From Blastococcus sp. TF02A-26 (GTDB lineage: Bacteria > Actinomycetota > Actinomycetes > Mycobacteriales > Geodermatophilaceae), in the NCBI RefSeq assembly GCF_003319125.1, contig NZ_QOHG01000015.1:1-64000 (forward strand): a stretch of DNA of 64,000 bases, given 5' to 3'. Shown piece after piece: positions 35,197 through 45,228 of this stretch; within the stretch, counting starts at the first letter, position 1; every line of letters begins with the position of its first letter. The notes below the pieces were generated by a model. The model ran no database searches and was not told where the DNA came from. It was given only the letters and a program-made list of their open reading frames with translations. Position numbers and translations under genes: made by a program.

Positions 35197-36024
35197 GTGA
35201 GCGCGCCCCGGCACCTCGGCTCCCCGACCGGCCTGCGGCCGGGGGACCACGCCTGCTGGACGTACGCCGACCCCGCCGAGCTCGCGGCCGCGGTGCTGCC
35301 CTACCTCGACGAGGGACGACGTCGCGGCGAGCAGCTGCTGCTGGTCGGGGAGTCCCGGGCGGTGCTGGTCGAGGCGCTCGCCGGGCTGCCCGACCGGGAC
35401 CGGCTGCTGGAGAGCGGCCAGCTCGAGGTGCGGACGACGGCGGAGGGCTACGCCACCGACACCGCGTTCTCGCCGGCCGAGCAGGTGGAGCACTACCGCG
35501 AGCTCACCCGGGCGGCCGTGGACCGCGGGCGCACCGGTCTGCGGGTCGCCGCGGACGTGAGCCCGCTGGCGCGCCAGGACCTGCACCACCTGTACGCCTA
35601 CGAGCAGGCGGCCGACGTCCTCATGGGCGAGGTGCCCATGACGGCGCTGTGCCTGTACGACGCCTCGCTCGGCGTCGACGTCCTCGGTCCGGTCGTCGTC
35701 CTGCACCCGGACCAGCACCACGGGAGGCGTCCGCCGCTCGCCCACCTCTCCGGCCGCGGTCGCTCACTGGCCCTCCGGGGCGAGGTGGACCTCACCGAGG
35801 CCGCGCACGTGGCCCGGGCGCTGCTCGACGTGGCCGGTTCCCGTCCGGGCGTCCTGGACCTCGACCTGACCGACCTGACCTTCCTCGACGTCGCCGGTGC
35901 CCGGGCCCTGGCCCGCACGGTGGCGGAGCTGGCCGGGCGCGGGGTGGTCGTGCGGCTGGTCGGGGCGCAGCGGTCGCCGGCCCGGTGCCTGGCCCTGTTC
36001 GGACTGAACGCCGAGCCGGCGTGA
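35197..36024 (+). CDS. MEDS-domain STAS (anti-anti-sigma-like) protein
   Basis: The 275-residue protein has an N-terminal MEDS domain, the sensory fold first described in DcmR (GLRPGDHACWTYADPAELAAAVLPYLDEG, and the later DVSPLARQDLHHLYAYEQAADVLM). A STAS domain follows (SLALRGEVDLTEAAHVARALLDV, then DLTDLTFLDVAGARALARTV) with Ser/Thr positions next to the LDVAGA loop. It resembles an anti-anti-sigma factor with a built-in sensor. The next gene carries a MEDS domain with an anti-sigma-type kinase, so they form a probable switching pair. Confidence 0.86.
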   Translation: MSAPRHLGSPTGLRPGDHACWTYADPAELAAAVLPYLDEGRRRGEQLLLVGESRAVLVEALAGLPDRDRLLESGQLEVRTTAEGYATDTAFSPAEQVEHYRELTRAAVDRGRTGLRVAADVSPLARQDLHHLYAYEQAADVLMGEVPMTALCLYDASLGVDVLGPVVVLHPDQHHGRRPPLAHLSGRGRSLALRGEVDLTEAAHVARALLDVAGSRPGVLDLDLTDLTFLDVAGARALARTVAELAGRGVVVRLVGAQRSPARCLALFGLNAEPA

Positions 36025-36956
36025 GCAGGGTCCGGCCGACCGGCGCCTGGGACGGCACCCGGCTCGCGCACGAGGGCTTCGTGTTCGGCACCGACCACGA
36101 GCTGGTCCACCGGGTCGTCCCCTTCGTCCTGGAGGGGTTCTCCCGCGGTGAGCCGGTGCTGGTCGTGGCCGGTGAGCGGGTGCGCAGCCTGCTGGCCGCC
36201 CACCTGGGCGCCGACCTCGGCCGGCTCGACGTCTTCGCCGCCGCGGAGACCTGGTGGCGGGGCGGGCACGGCACGCTGGAGGCCTACGACACCGACCTCC
36301 GGGCGCTGCGCGCGTCGGCGGCGAGCTGGCGGCTGGCGGCCGAGCCGGTGTGGCTCGCCGAGGACCAGGGTCGGGAGTGGAGCCGCTTCGAGGCGGTGGC
36401 CAACCGCTGCTACGACGACATGCCGTACTACAGCCTCTGCCTGCACGACCGGCGCCGGCTCCCGGAGCCGGTCCTGGACGCCGTGGCCCGGACCCACCCG
36501 CTGACCTGGGGGGCCGGGGCCCCGGTCGAGCAGGCCGGCTACGAGGACCCGGTGGCCTTCCTCCGGTCGGCCCAGCCGGCGTGGGGGCCCCGCCCGGCGG
36601 ACGCCGCGGTGCACCTGGTGACCAGCCCGTGGGAGGCCCGCCGCACCATCTGCGCGGCGGTGCCCGACGACCGGCGGGCACGGGTCGGCGACGTCGTCCT
36701 CGCCGGTCACGAGGTCGTGCAGAACGCGCTCGCGGTGGCCGCGTTCGCCGAGCTGGCGACCTGGACCGACGGCGACACCTTCGTCGTGGAGGTGGCCGAC
36801 TCCGGCCCCGGCCTCGCCGACGAGACGCTCGGCTACGTCCCGCCCGGCCCGGGCGACGGGCCGCACGGGATGTGGCTGGCCTGGAGGCTGGCCGACGACG
36901 CCGCCCTCGTCACCGGCCCGTCGGGCACGACGGTCCGGCTGTTCTTCGGCCCCTGA
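36021..36956 (+). CDS. MEDS-domain anti-sigma-type ATPase (RsbW-like)
   Basis: This 311-residue protein starts at a GTG overlapping the previous stop. Residues 10-185 are a MEDS domain (HEGFVFGTDHELVHRVVPFVLEGFSRGEPVLVVAG-like). Residues 200-311 are a GHKL ATPase: VVLAGHEVVQNALAVA (N box), EVADSGPGL (G1) and GPHGMWLAWRLAD (G2). This is the RsbW-type kinase domain that phosphorylates STAS partners or holds sigma factors. No sigma gene is adjacent. Kinase activity is inferred. Confidence 0.86.
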   Translation: MSRVRPTGAWDGTRLAHEGFVFGTDHELVHRVVPFVLEGFSRGEPVLVVAGERVRSLLAAHLGADLGRLDVFAAAETWWRGGHGTLEAYDTDLRALRASAASWRLAAEPVWLAEDQGREWSRFEAVANRCYDDMPYYSLCLHDRRRLPEPVLDAVARTHPLTWGAGAPVEQAGYEDPVAFLRSAQPAWGPRPADAAVHLVTSPWEARRTICAAVPDDRRARVGDVVLAGHEVVQNALAVAAFAELATWTDGDTFVVEVADSGPGLADETLGYVPPGPGDGPHGMWLAWRLADDAALVTGPSGTTVRLFFGP

Positions 36957-37042
36957 GCCCGCGTGCTGTCGGGACTGCCGGCATGGGGTAGGCAGGACAC
37001 GGCAGCAGCGTGCCCCGCTCGGGGCCGGACAGGAGGTGGCCG

Positions 37043-38050
37043 GTGGACCGGGAGCAGTGGAGCCGTGTGGTGGAGGCCGCGACGCGCGCGCCGTCGATCC
37101 ACAACACGCAGCCGTGGTCGTTCACCGTGGCCGGGGACCGCCTCGACGTCCGCACCGACCCCTCGCGGGCGCTGCACGCCCTCGACCGCAGCGGTCGCCA
37201 GCGGGTGATCAGCTGCGGCGTCGCGGTGGAGTTCGCGCTCGTCGCGCTGCGCGCCGCCGGCGCCGAGGTGGCGGTCGAGCTGCTGCCCGACCCGGCCGAC
37301 GGCGACCTCCTGGCCACGATGACCGTCACCGGGTCCGCCGACCCCACCGACGAGGACCGGGCCCTGGGCGCGGCGATCGCCAGCCGGCACACCGAGCGGG
37401 CGCCGTTCCGGCCGGAGGCGGTGCCGGCCGAGGTGCTCGACGACCTGCAGCGTGCGGCGGCCACCTTCTCCGTGTGGCTGAAGCCGGTCAGCGGGACCGA
37501 CGAGGAGGTCGCGACCGCCTTCCTCGTCTCCCGGGCCGAGGAGATGGAGCAGGGCGAGCCGGACTACGTGGCCGAGCTCCAGCAGTGGCTGCGCACCGAC
37601 CCGGCCGCGGTCGACGGGATCCCGGTGGCCGCCGTCCCCGAGGACGACCCGGCGGCCCGTCCCTCGAACTGGCTGGTCCGCGACTTCGTCGTCGGCTCCC
37701 GGCCGGCCGGCCGGTCCCCGTTCCACAACCCGGCCGACCCCGACGCGCCGCCGCCGGAGGTCGAGCGGCCGGCCGTCGTGCTGATGGGCACCGACAACGA
37801 CGACACCATGGCCTGGCTCACCGCCGGGCGGGCGCTGGGCCAGGTGCTGCTGCGGGCCACCGTCGCGGGGCTCGCCGCCTCGCCGCTCACCCAGGCGCTG
37901 GACTGGCCGGCCACCCGCGCGCAGCTGCGCGGCCGGCTGTCCCTGATCGGGCACCCGCAGATGCTGCTGCGGCTGGGCTACCCGAGCAGCGACCGCACGC
38001 CGTCGACCAACCGCCGTCCCGTCGCCGAGGTGCTCACCTTCAGCGGATGA
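37043..38050 (+). CDS. Acg-family nitroreductase-like protein
   Basis: The 335-residue product resembles Mycobacterium Acg/Rv2032-type proteins: two pseudo-repeated nitroreductase halves. Features include ATRAPSIHNTQPWSF near the N-terminus and the SRHTERAPF motif. Acg binds FMN but lacks normal nitroreductase activity, so a reaction should not be assumed. The GTG at 37043 follows AGGAGG by seven bases; GTG 37010 is an alternative. The last 11 bases overlap the convergent CrtA-like gene. Confidence 0.82.
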   Translation: MDREQWSRVVEAATRAPSIHNTQPWSFTVAGDRLDVRTDPSRALHALDRSGRQRVISCGVAVEFALVALRAAGAEVAVELLPDPADGDLLATMTVTGSADPTDEDRALGAAIASRHTERAPFRPEAVPAEVLDDLQRAAATFSVWLKPVSGTDEEVATAFLVSRAEEMEQGEPDYVAELQQWLRTDPAAVDGIPVAAVPEDDPAARPSNWLVRDFVVGSRPAGRSPFHNPADPDAPPPEVERPAVVLMGTDNDDTMAWLTAGRALGQVLLRATVAGLAASPLTQALDWPATRAQLRGRLSLIGHPQMLLRLGYPSSDRTPSTNRRPVAEVLTFSG

Positions 38051-38740
38051 GGGGGTCGACGCCGTCGACCGTGCCGGCGGTGGAGAGGACTGCGAGGCGG
38101 GCGAACAGCTCCTCGGCGTACCAGCCCTCCGTCGCGGTCCGGGTGACGACGGCGGCGTGCGGCGCCCGGTCGTAGGCGAAGGCGTTGAGCGCCGCGCCGG
38201 ACTCCCAGACGCTGAAGGTCCCCTGGAGCCCGAGCGGGGCCTCGCCGATGCCCAGCGCCATCCGAAGACCGGGGGAGCGGTGCAGGTCGGCCGAGACCGG
38301 GGGCACCGCGGACCAGAAGCGCACCGCCTTGCGGGTCACCAGCCGGGCCCGGGTGACCGCGGCGACGGGCCCGTCCCACCGGGTGGGCGTCGGCCGGCCG
38401 AACGGCTCGCGGCGGGACCACAGACCGCGGGCGGTGAGCGGCCGCAGCCGGGCCGACCACTCCTCGTCGGCGAACCGCCGCCAGCCGTCGACCACGGGGA
38501 CGGAGGCCGCCGCCGCCTCGTCGTCCCACACCGCGAGCAGGCCCCAGCGCCGCGGGTCGGCGTCGCGCACCGTGAAGCTGCGCCCGCTGCCGGTACCCAG
38601 GAGCTTGGCGAACCGCAGGCCGGGGGCGCGGCGGATCCGCGGCCGGTCGGCGGCCATGTGCGCCAGCGCCCGGGGGACGCCCGCGCCGGAGACGCCCCAC
38701 AGGTGCAGGGTGACGAGGAGCCCGCCGGGCGCTGACGTGC

Positions 38741-38744
<4 letters not shown>
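38040..38744 (-). CDS. CrtA-like (spheroidene-monooxygenase-like) protein, start unresolved
   Basis: The 234-residue frame aligns with CrtA over its length (RRAPGLRFAKLLGTGSGRSF and, late, RFWSAVPPVSA, ALGIGEAPLGLQGTFSVW and EGWYAEELFARL). CrtA adds oxygen to carotenoids in Rhodobacter. Around the conserved start VTLHLWGV no ATG, GTG or TTG is in frame. A CTG at 38744 overlaps the P450 stop (CTGA). The first in-frame ATG (38657) would remove 29 conserved residues. A CTG start or a small indel are both possible. Carotenoid substrate is inference. Confidence 0.72.
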
Positions 38745-39928
<1,184 letters not shown>

Positions 39929-39935
39929 CGCGGGC

Positions 39936-41048
39936 TCAGAGCGGGTCGACCGAGTCGGCCTGCATCCCCCGCTGGCCGCGACTGGCCTCGAACTCGACGC
40001 GCTGGCCCTCCTGCAGCTCGCGGTAGCCGCCGCGGTCGGGGATCGCGGAGAAGTGCACGAACACGTCGTCGCCGCCGTCGTCGGGGGTGATGAACCCGAA
40101 GCCCTTCTCGGCGTTGAACCAGTTCACCGTGCCCTGGCCGCGGTTGCCGCCCCCGCCGCCGCTGCGCCGCGCGGGCCGCTCGTCGCGACCGCCGCGTGCG
40201 GGGCCGCCCCGCTCGGGACGCCCGCCCCGGCCGCCGCCCCCGCCGCCGACCACCTGGACGGCGTCGGCCTGCATGCCTCGCTGGCCGCGGACCGGCTCGT
40301 ACTCGACCCGCTGGCCCTCCTCGAGGGAGCGGAAGCCGCCGGAGTCGATGGCGGAGAAGTGCACGAAGACGTCGTCGCCGCCGTCGTCGGGGGCGATGAA
40401 GCCGAAGCCCTTGTCGGCGTCGAAGCGCGCCACGGTGCCCTGCACCCGGCCGCCCCCGCCGTAGCCGCCGCGGCCGCCGCCCTGCTGGCCGCCCCGCTCG
40501 GGGCGTCCGCCGCGGGACCCGCCACCTCCGCCGCCGACGACGCGCACGCCCTCGGCCTGCATGCCGCGCTGGCCCCGGACGGCGTCGAACTCGACGCGCT
40601 GGCCCTCCTGCAGCTCGCGGTAGCCGGCCTCGTCGATCGCCGAGTAGTGCACGAAGACGTCGTCGCCGCCGTCGTCGGGCTCGATGAACCCGAAGCCCTT
40701 CTCGGCGTTGAACCGGGCCACGGTGCCCTGCGACCGGCCGCCGGCGCTCCGGCCGGGACCACGCTCGTCGCGCCCGCCGCGGTCGTTGCGGTCACGGCGC
40801 TCGCCGCCGCGCTCCTGGCGGCCGCCGCCACCGCCCCCGCCGCCGAGCGAGCGGACCCGGTCGGCCTGCGGGCCGCGCTGGCCCTGGCTGGCCTCGTACT
40901 CCACCCGCTCGCCCTCGTCGAGGCTGCGGAAGCCGCCCGACGCCTCGATGGCCGAGAAGTGGACGAACACGTCGTCCCCACCGTCCTCGGGCGCGATGAA
41001 CCCGAAGCCCTTCTCGGCGTTGAACCACGTGACCGTGCCCTGCGGCAT
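39936..41048 (-). CDS. Protein with four cold-shock domains and Gly/Arg-rich linkers
   Basis: The 370-residue protein is built of four cold-shock domains at residues 1-68, 107-171, 203-267 and 305-370, each starting QGTV. All four keep RNP1 (KGFGFI) and RNP2 (VFVHFS or VFVHYS). The linkers (69-106, 172-202, 268-304) are almost entirely Gly, Arg, Glu, Asp and Gln and contain RGG and GGRGG motifs. Normal bacterial Csp proteins are single domains of about 67 residues. Binding of longer single-stranded RNA or DNA, perhaps with condensate formation, is expected. The ATG at 41048 lies behind an AGGAGCGCAGGG site. A hairpin lies in the leader. Confidence 0.92.
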   Translation of the reverse strand: MPQGTVTWFNAEKGFGFIAPEDGGDDVFVHFSAIEASGGFRSLDEGERVEYEASQGQRGPQADRVRSLGGGGGGGGRQERGGERRDRNDRGGRDERGPGRSAGGRSQGTVARFNAEKGFGFIEPDDGGDDVFVHYSAIDEAGYRELQEGQRVEFDAVRGQRGMQAEGVRVVGGGGGGSRGGRPERGGQQGGGRGGYGGGGRVQGTVARFDADKGFGFIAPDDGGDDVFVHFSAIDSGGFRSLEEGQRVEYEPVRGQRGMQADAVQVVGGGGGGRGGRPERGGPARGGRDERPARRSGGGGGNRGQGTVNWFNAEKGFGFITPDDGGDDVFVHFSAIPDRGGYRELQEGQRVEFEASRGQRGMQADSVDPL

Positions 41049-41090
41049 CCCTGCGCTCCTGCTCTCCGACTGACCTCACGGGTGTCCTAC

Positions 41091-41107
41091 CCCGGCCCGC
41101 GGCCGGG
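41091..41107 (-). other. Leader hairpin upstream of the four-CSD gene
   Basis: CCCGGCC (41091-41097) and GGCCGGG (41101-41107) form a perfect 7-bp stem with a 3-base loop, 43 bases before the start codon. It lies between the maoC-like stop and the CSD gene on the same strand. It could end the maoC transcript or be a structured leader of the kind known in cspA mRNA. Confidence 0.4.
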
Positions 41108-41164
41108 TGCACCCGGGAACGACGGTGCCAGGTCGGTGCAACCCCGTCGACGGCGGGCCCGTCC

Positions 41165-41617
41165 TCAGCCGGTCGGGCGGGTCCGGACGAGGTTCATCGC
41201 GACCATGGACAGCACCACCGTCCCGGCGCCGTCGACCAGCTGGATGCGGGTGCGCAGCAGCCCCCGGTTGGGCTTGCTGCGGGAGACACGGGCCTCGGTG
41301 ACGGTGGTGCGCAGCGTCAGCTCGTCGCCGGGGCGCACCGGCGCCAGCCAGCGCAGCTCGTCCACCCCGGGCGAGCCCAGGCTGGAGACCGGCGACAGGT
41401 ACTCGGTGGCGAGCAGGCGCATCATCAGCGCGCAGGTGTGCCAGCCGCTGGCGATCAGGCCGCCGAACGGGCTCGCCGCCGCGGCCTCGGCGTCGACGTG
41501 GAAGGGCTGCGGGTCGAACCGTCGACCGAAGTCGACGACGTCGTCCTCGGCGACCGTGAGAGGGCCGTACTCGCCCGTCGTCCCGACCGGGTAGTCCTCG
41601 AACCAGCGCTCGCTCAC
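41165..41617 (-). CDS. MaoC-like hot-dog dehydratase
   Basis: This 150-residue protein has the single hot-dog fold of MaoC-type hydratases. The active-site segment DPQPFHVDAEAAAASPFGGLIASGWHTCALMMRL holds the Asp/His catalytic pair. It would hydrate an enoyl-CoA or a related thioester. The GTG at 41617 is used. It is divergent from mug and ends before the four-CSD gene. The substrate is unknown. Confidence 0.88.
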   Translation of the reverse strand: MSERWFEDYPVGTTGEYGPLTVAEDDVVDFGRRFDPQPFHVDAEAAAASPFGGLIASGWHTCALMMRLLATEYLSPVSSLGSPGVDELRWLAPVRPGDELTLRTTVTEARVSRSKPNRGLLRTRIQLVDGAGTVVLSMVAMNLVRTRPTG

Positions 41618-41652
41618 CCGGCCGACGCTAGCCCGCCGGGCAGACTCGGGCC

Positions 41653-42156
41653 GTGCCGCACCACAAGCCGCTGCCCGACGTGGTGGCACCGGGCCTCGAC
41701 GTGCTGTTCTGCGGGATCAACCCGTCGCTGCGCTCGGCCGAGGTGGGTCACCACTTCGCCCGGCCCGGGAACCGGTTCTGGCCGGCGATCCACCTCGCGG
41801 GGCTGACCCCGCGCCGGCTCAGCCCGGACGAGGACGGCGAGCTGCTCCGCTACGGGCTGGGGTCGACCAACATCGTGGACCGCCCGACTCGCACCGCGGC
41901 CGAGCTGTCGACCGAGGAGCTGCGGGCGGGGCTGGGTGCGCTCGCCGACCTGGTGGGCGAGTACCGGCCGCGGGTCCTCGCCGTCCTCGGTGTCACCGCC
42001 TGGCGGCTGGCGACCGGCCGCCCGAGGGCGTCGCTCGGCCGCCAGCCCCAGCCGCTCGGCGGGGCCGACACCTGGGTGGTGCCGAACCCGAGCGGGCTCA
42101 ACGCCCACCACCAGCTGCCCGACCTCGCCCGCTGGTACGCGGCTCTGCGGGGCTAG
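41653..42156 (+). CDS. mug: G/U mismatch-specific DNA glycosylase
   Basis: The 167-residue protein belongs to the uracil-DNA-glycosylase superfamily, Mug/TDG group. Motif 1 is VLFCGINPSLRSAEVGHHFARPGNRFW (GINP with the catalytic Asn). Motif 2 is VVPNPSGLNAHHQL. It removes uracil or thymine-like bases opposite G. The GTG at 41653 is chosen. The TAG is shared as CTAG with the convergent aminotransferase. Confidence 0.92.
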   Translation: MPHHKPLPDVVAPGLDVLFCGINPSLRSAEVGHHFARPGNRFWPAIHLAGLTPRRLSPDEDGELLRYGLGSTNIVDRPTRTAAELSTEELRAGLGALADLVGEYRPRVLAVLGVTAWRLATGRPRASLGRQPQPLGGADTWVVPNPSGLNAHHQLPDLARWYAALRG

Positions 42157-43307
42157 CCCCTCGCGGCGGCGATCGCCTCGGCGAGCCGGCGCACGCCCTC
42201 GTCGACCACGTCGGCGGTCACGCCCGAGTAGGCGAGCCGGAAGGCGTTCTCGCCGCCCTCGAGGAGGAAGTCCGTGCCCGGCACGATCGTCACCCCGCGG
42301 GCCGTGGCCTCGCGCACGATCGCCGCGACGTCGTGGCCCTCGTCCTCCGGCAGGCTGACCCACAGGAAGTAGCCGCCCTCGGGACGGCGGAACGTCGCCT
42401 GCGGCAGGTGCCGGCGCAGCGCCTCGTCGAGGACGCCGACCCGCTCGGCCAGCGCCGTCTTCACGCGCTCCAGCGCCGCGGGGAACCGGTCGCCGGTCAC
42501 GTACTGGTAGACGGTGCCCTGGGCGACCATGTTCGGCGCGATGTAGGTGTTGGTCGCCCGCACGCGGATGCGGTCGATGACCTCGGGCGGGCCGACCAGG
42601 TACCCGACGCGGATGCCCGGGCAGACGGTCTTGGAGAACGAGCAGGCGTAGACGACCCGCCGGCTGTCGGCGCCGCCGTCGAGCTCGAGCATCCGCGGCA
42701 GCGGCTCGCCGGTGAAGCGGACGTCGACGTACGGGTCGTCCTCGAACAGCAGGAAGTCGTACTCGTGGGCCAGGGCCAGCAGCCGCTCCCGCTTGGCCAG
42801 CGACAGCGTGTACCCGGCCGGGTTCTGGAAGTTCGGGATGACGTGCGCGAGCGCCGGGCGCAGGCCGCCGGCCAGGAGGGCCTCGACCTCGTCGACGTCG
42901 ATGCCGTCCTCCTGCAGCGTCACCAGGTGCACCTCGCCGCCCCGCTGGCGCAGGCCGAGCAGGGTGCGGTCGTAGGTGGGCCGCTCGGTGATCACGGCGG
43001 TGCCCGGCTTCACGTACTCGTCGAAGAGGAACGCATCGGCCTGCATCGAGCCGTTGGTGACCAGCACGTGGTCCTCGGGCACCTGGTGCTTCTGGGCGAT
43101 CCAGCGGCGCAGCGGCACGTAGCCGATCGCCGTGCCGTAGCCGGTGACGCCCGCGGGGTCGTTGTCGAAGGCGGCGACGGCGGCCTGCTTGAGGCCCTCG
43201 ACGTCCACGATGTCGGTGGAGGGGGCGCCCCGCGCGAAGGAGATCGCCGCGGGCGGCGTCGGGCGCTGCGTCTGGCCGGTGTCGGAGTCGGTCGGCGAGT
43301 GCGTCAC
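42153..43307 (-). CDS. PLP-dependent aminotransferase (class I/II, MocR C-domain type)
   Basis: This 384-residue protein keeps the fold-type I signatures. These are VTNGSMQADAFL, PNFQNPAGYTLS, DDPYVDVRF and the PLP-Lys motif ACSFSKTVCPGIRVGYL. It is like 2-aminoadipate aminotransferases (LysN type) and lacks the GntR domain of MocR regulators. The GTG overlaps the EamA-gene stop (GTGA at 43304-43307). The coupling with a small-molecule exporter suggests a role in amino-acid turnover or export. The amino-acid substrate is unknown. Confidence 0.9.
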   Translation of the reverse strand: MTHSPTDSDTGQTQRPTPPAAISFARGAPSTDIVDVEGLKQAAVAAFDNDPAGVTGYGTAIGYVPLRRWIAQKHQVPEDHVLVTNGSMQADAFLFDEYVKPGTAVITERPTYDRTLLGLRQRGGEVHLVTLQEDGIDVDEVEALLAGGLRPALAHVIPNFQNPAGYTLSLAKRERLLALAHEYDFLLFEDDPYVDVRFTGEPLPRMLELDGGADSRRVVYACSFSKTVCPGIRVGYLVGPPEVIDRIRVRATNTYIAPNMVAQGTVYQYVTGDRFPAALERVKTALAERVGVLDEALRRHLPQATFRRPEGGYFLWVSLPEDEGHDVAAIVREATARGVTIVPGTDFLLEGGENAFRLAYSGVTADVVDEGVRRLAEAIAAARG

Positions 43308-44245
43308 ACCGGTGATCCTGCCGTGCGCGCGGCGGGCGCGTCCTCCGGGTTCCGGGGAGGCGGGGCGGCGGGCCTCGGGGGCTGCGAGCCGACCAGCACC
43401 CCGGCGACGACGAGCACGCCGCAGGCCAGCTCGATCGGCGGGGTCGCCTCGCCGAACAGCAGCCACGCCGAGCTCGTCCCGACCACCGGCACCAGCATCG
43501 AGAAGGGCGCGACCACGCCCGAGGGGTGCCGGCTCATCAGCGCCGTCCAGATGCCGGAGCCGCCGATGGTGGCGACGACGACGGTGAACGCCAGGCCGGC
43601 GAGGGCGAGCAGGCCCTCGCGGGAACCCAGCCCGGTCAGCGAGTCCCCGACACGGCCCGGACCCTCGACGAGCAGCGCGACCGCGAGCATCGGCAGCGGC
43701 GGGACGGTCGTCATCCAGAGCATCAGCCGGAACGGCCGGGCCGGGCGGGCCTGCCGGTTGCACAGGTTGCCCAGCGCCCAGCCGAGGCCGCCGCAGAGCG
43801 TGAGGAGGACCGGCAGCAGCGTCGCCCCGCCGTCCAGCCCTGCGCGGTGGACGGCGATGCCGCCCAGGCCGGCCACCGCGACGGCGATGCCGGCGAGCCG
43901 GCGGGCGCTCAGCCGCTCGTGCAGCAGGAGCCCGGCGAGGACGACGGTGAACGGCGCCGAGGACTGCAGCACGAGCGAGGCGAGGCCGGTCGGCATGCCG
44001 ACGTCCATGGCGGCGTAGAGGAAGACGAACTGCAGCACGCCGAAGCCGACGCCGTAGCCGATCAGCCAGCGCAGCGGCACCTCGGGACGGGGCACGAGCA
44101 GCACGGTCGGGACGGCGATGACGGCGAACCGTAGGGCGACGAGGAAGAAGGGCGGGAAGTGCTCCAGCGACAGGTGGATCGCCGGGAAGTTCAGCCCCCA
44201 GACGACGGCCACGAGCAGCGCGAGGAGACGGTCGCGGATCGGCAC
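43304..44245 (-). CDS. EamA-family metabolite transporter
   Basis: The 313-residue protein has ten predicted membrane segments arranged as two EamA repeats (LLALLVAVVWGLNFPAIHLSL and the later LGWALGNLCNRQA). Such DMT proteins export amino acids or other metabolites. The GTG at 44245 is used. It is the first gene before the aminotransferase and is divergent from a LysR gene, which is the likely regulator. Confidence 0.88.
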   Translation of the reverse strand: MPIRDRLLALLVAVVWGLNFPAIHLSLEHFPPFFLVALRFAVIAVPTVLLVPRPEVPLRWLIGYGVGFGVLQFVFLYAAMDVGMPTGLASLVLQSSAPFTVVLAGLLLHERLSARRLAGIAVAVAGLGGIAVHRAGLDGGATLLPVLLTLCGGLGWALGNLCNRQARPARPFRLMLWMTTVPPLPMLAVALLVEGPGRVGDSLTGLGSREGLLALAGLAFTVVVATIGGSGIWTALMSRHPSGVVAPFSMLVPVVGTSSAWLLFGEATPPIELACGVLVVAGVLVGSQPPRPAAPPPRNPEDAPAARTAGSPV

Positions 44246-44304
44246 GGGTCGAGCGTGCGAGCCCTGTCCGTGCAGCACCAGCGAATTGAGGTGACATGTC
44301 GTTG

Positions 44305-44316
44305 TAGCGTCGCTTC
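44305..44316 (+). promoter_or_regulatory. Probable -10 of the lysR-type gene
   Basis: TAGCGT at 44305-44310 lies six bases before the ATG at 44317. With no ribosome site before the ATG, a leaderless transcript is likely. The GACATGTC palindrome at 44293-44300 is a possible LysR-type binding element. Confidence 0.4.
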
Positions 44317-45228
44317 ATGGATCTCCGGGCGCTCGAGACGCTGCGTGCGGTGCGCACCCAGGGCGGGGTCAGCGCCGCGGCGACCGTGCTGCACCTGACG
44401 CCCTCGGCGGTGTCGCAGCAGCTGGCCGCGCTGAGCCGCGACGCCGGGGTGCCGCTCACCGAGCGGATCGGCCGCGGGCTGCGGCTGACCGCCGCGGGGG
44501 AGGCGCTGGCCGATGCGGCGGTCGACGTCGCGGTGGCGGTGGAGCGGGCGCGGGCGGCGTGCGCGGTGTTCCTCGACCGGCCGGAGGGCACCGTGTCGGT
44601 GTCTGCGTTCCAGAGCGGCGCGCAGCTGCTGCTCCCGGGCCTGCTCACGCGGGTCGCCGCGCTCGGCGGCATCACCCTGGAGTGCTCGGACGAGGACGTC
44701 GCCCAGTCCGAGTTCGCCGGGCTGACCGACCGGGTGGACGTGGTCGTCGCCCACCGGCCCGACGGCGGCGCGGGGTGGCCGGGGGAGGGATCACGGCTGC
44801 GCGTCGTCCCGCTGCTGCGCGAGCCGCTGGACCTCGCGGTCGCCGCCGACCACCAGCTGGCCGACCGGGACGCCGTCCGGCCGGAGGACCTGGTCGGCGA
44901 GGAGTGGATCGCCGTCCGCCAGGGGTTCCCGGTCGCCGCGGTGCTGGACGCCGTCGCCGCGGCCTCGGGGTCCCCGCCGCGGATCACCCAGCGGATCAAC
45001 GACTTCTCCGTGGTGGAGGCACTGGTCGCGGCCGGCCACGGCGTCTCGCTGCTGCCCCGCCACACCGGCGGCACGCATCCCGGGGTGCGACTGCTCCCGG
45101 TGCGGGGAGTGCGGGCCGGCCGGCGGGTGGAGGCGCTGCTGCGGGCCGACGTCGCCGAGCGCGTGGTGGTGCGGCGGGTGCTCGACGAGCTCGTCGCCGA
45201 GGCCGGCCGGTTCGGGTCGCCGGCCTAG
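44317..45228 (+). CDS. LysR-family regulator
   Basis: This 303-residue protein has an N-terminal helix-turn-helix (GGVSAAATVLHLTPSAVSQQLAALSRDAG, about 16-44) and an effector domain with two alpha/beta lobes. The gene is divergent from the EamA/aminotransferase pair, so it probably controls that pair. The TAG is shared as CTAG at 45225-45228 with the convergent sigma-factor gene. Confidence 0.9.
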   Translation: MDLRALETLRAVRTQGGVSAAATVLHLTPSAVSQQLAALSRDAGVPLTERIGRGLRLTAAGEALADAAVDVAVAVERARAACAVFLDRPEGTVSVSAFQSGAQLLLPGLLTRVAALGGITLECSDEDVAQSEFAGLTDRVDVVVAHRPDGGAGWPGEGSRLRVVPLLREPLDLAVAADHQLADRDAVRPEDLVGEEWIAVRQGFPVAAVLDAVAAASGSPPRITQRINDFSVVEALVAAGHGVSLLPRHTGGTHPGVRLLPVRGVRAGRRVEALLRADVAERVVVRRVLDELVAEAGRFGSPA

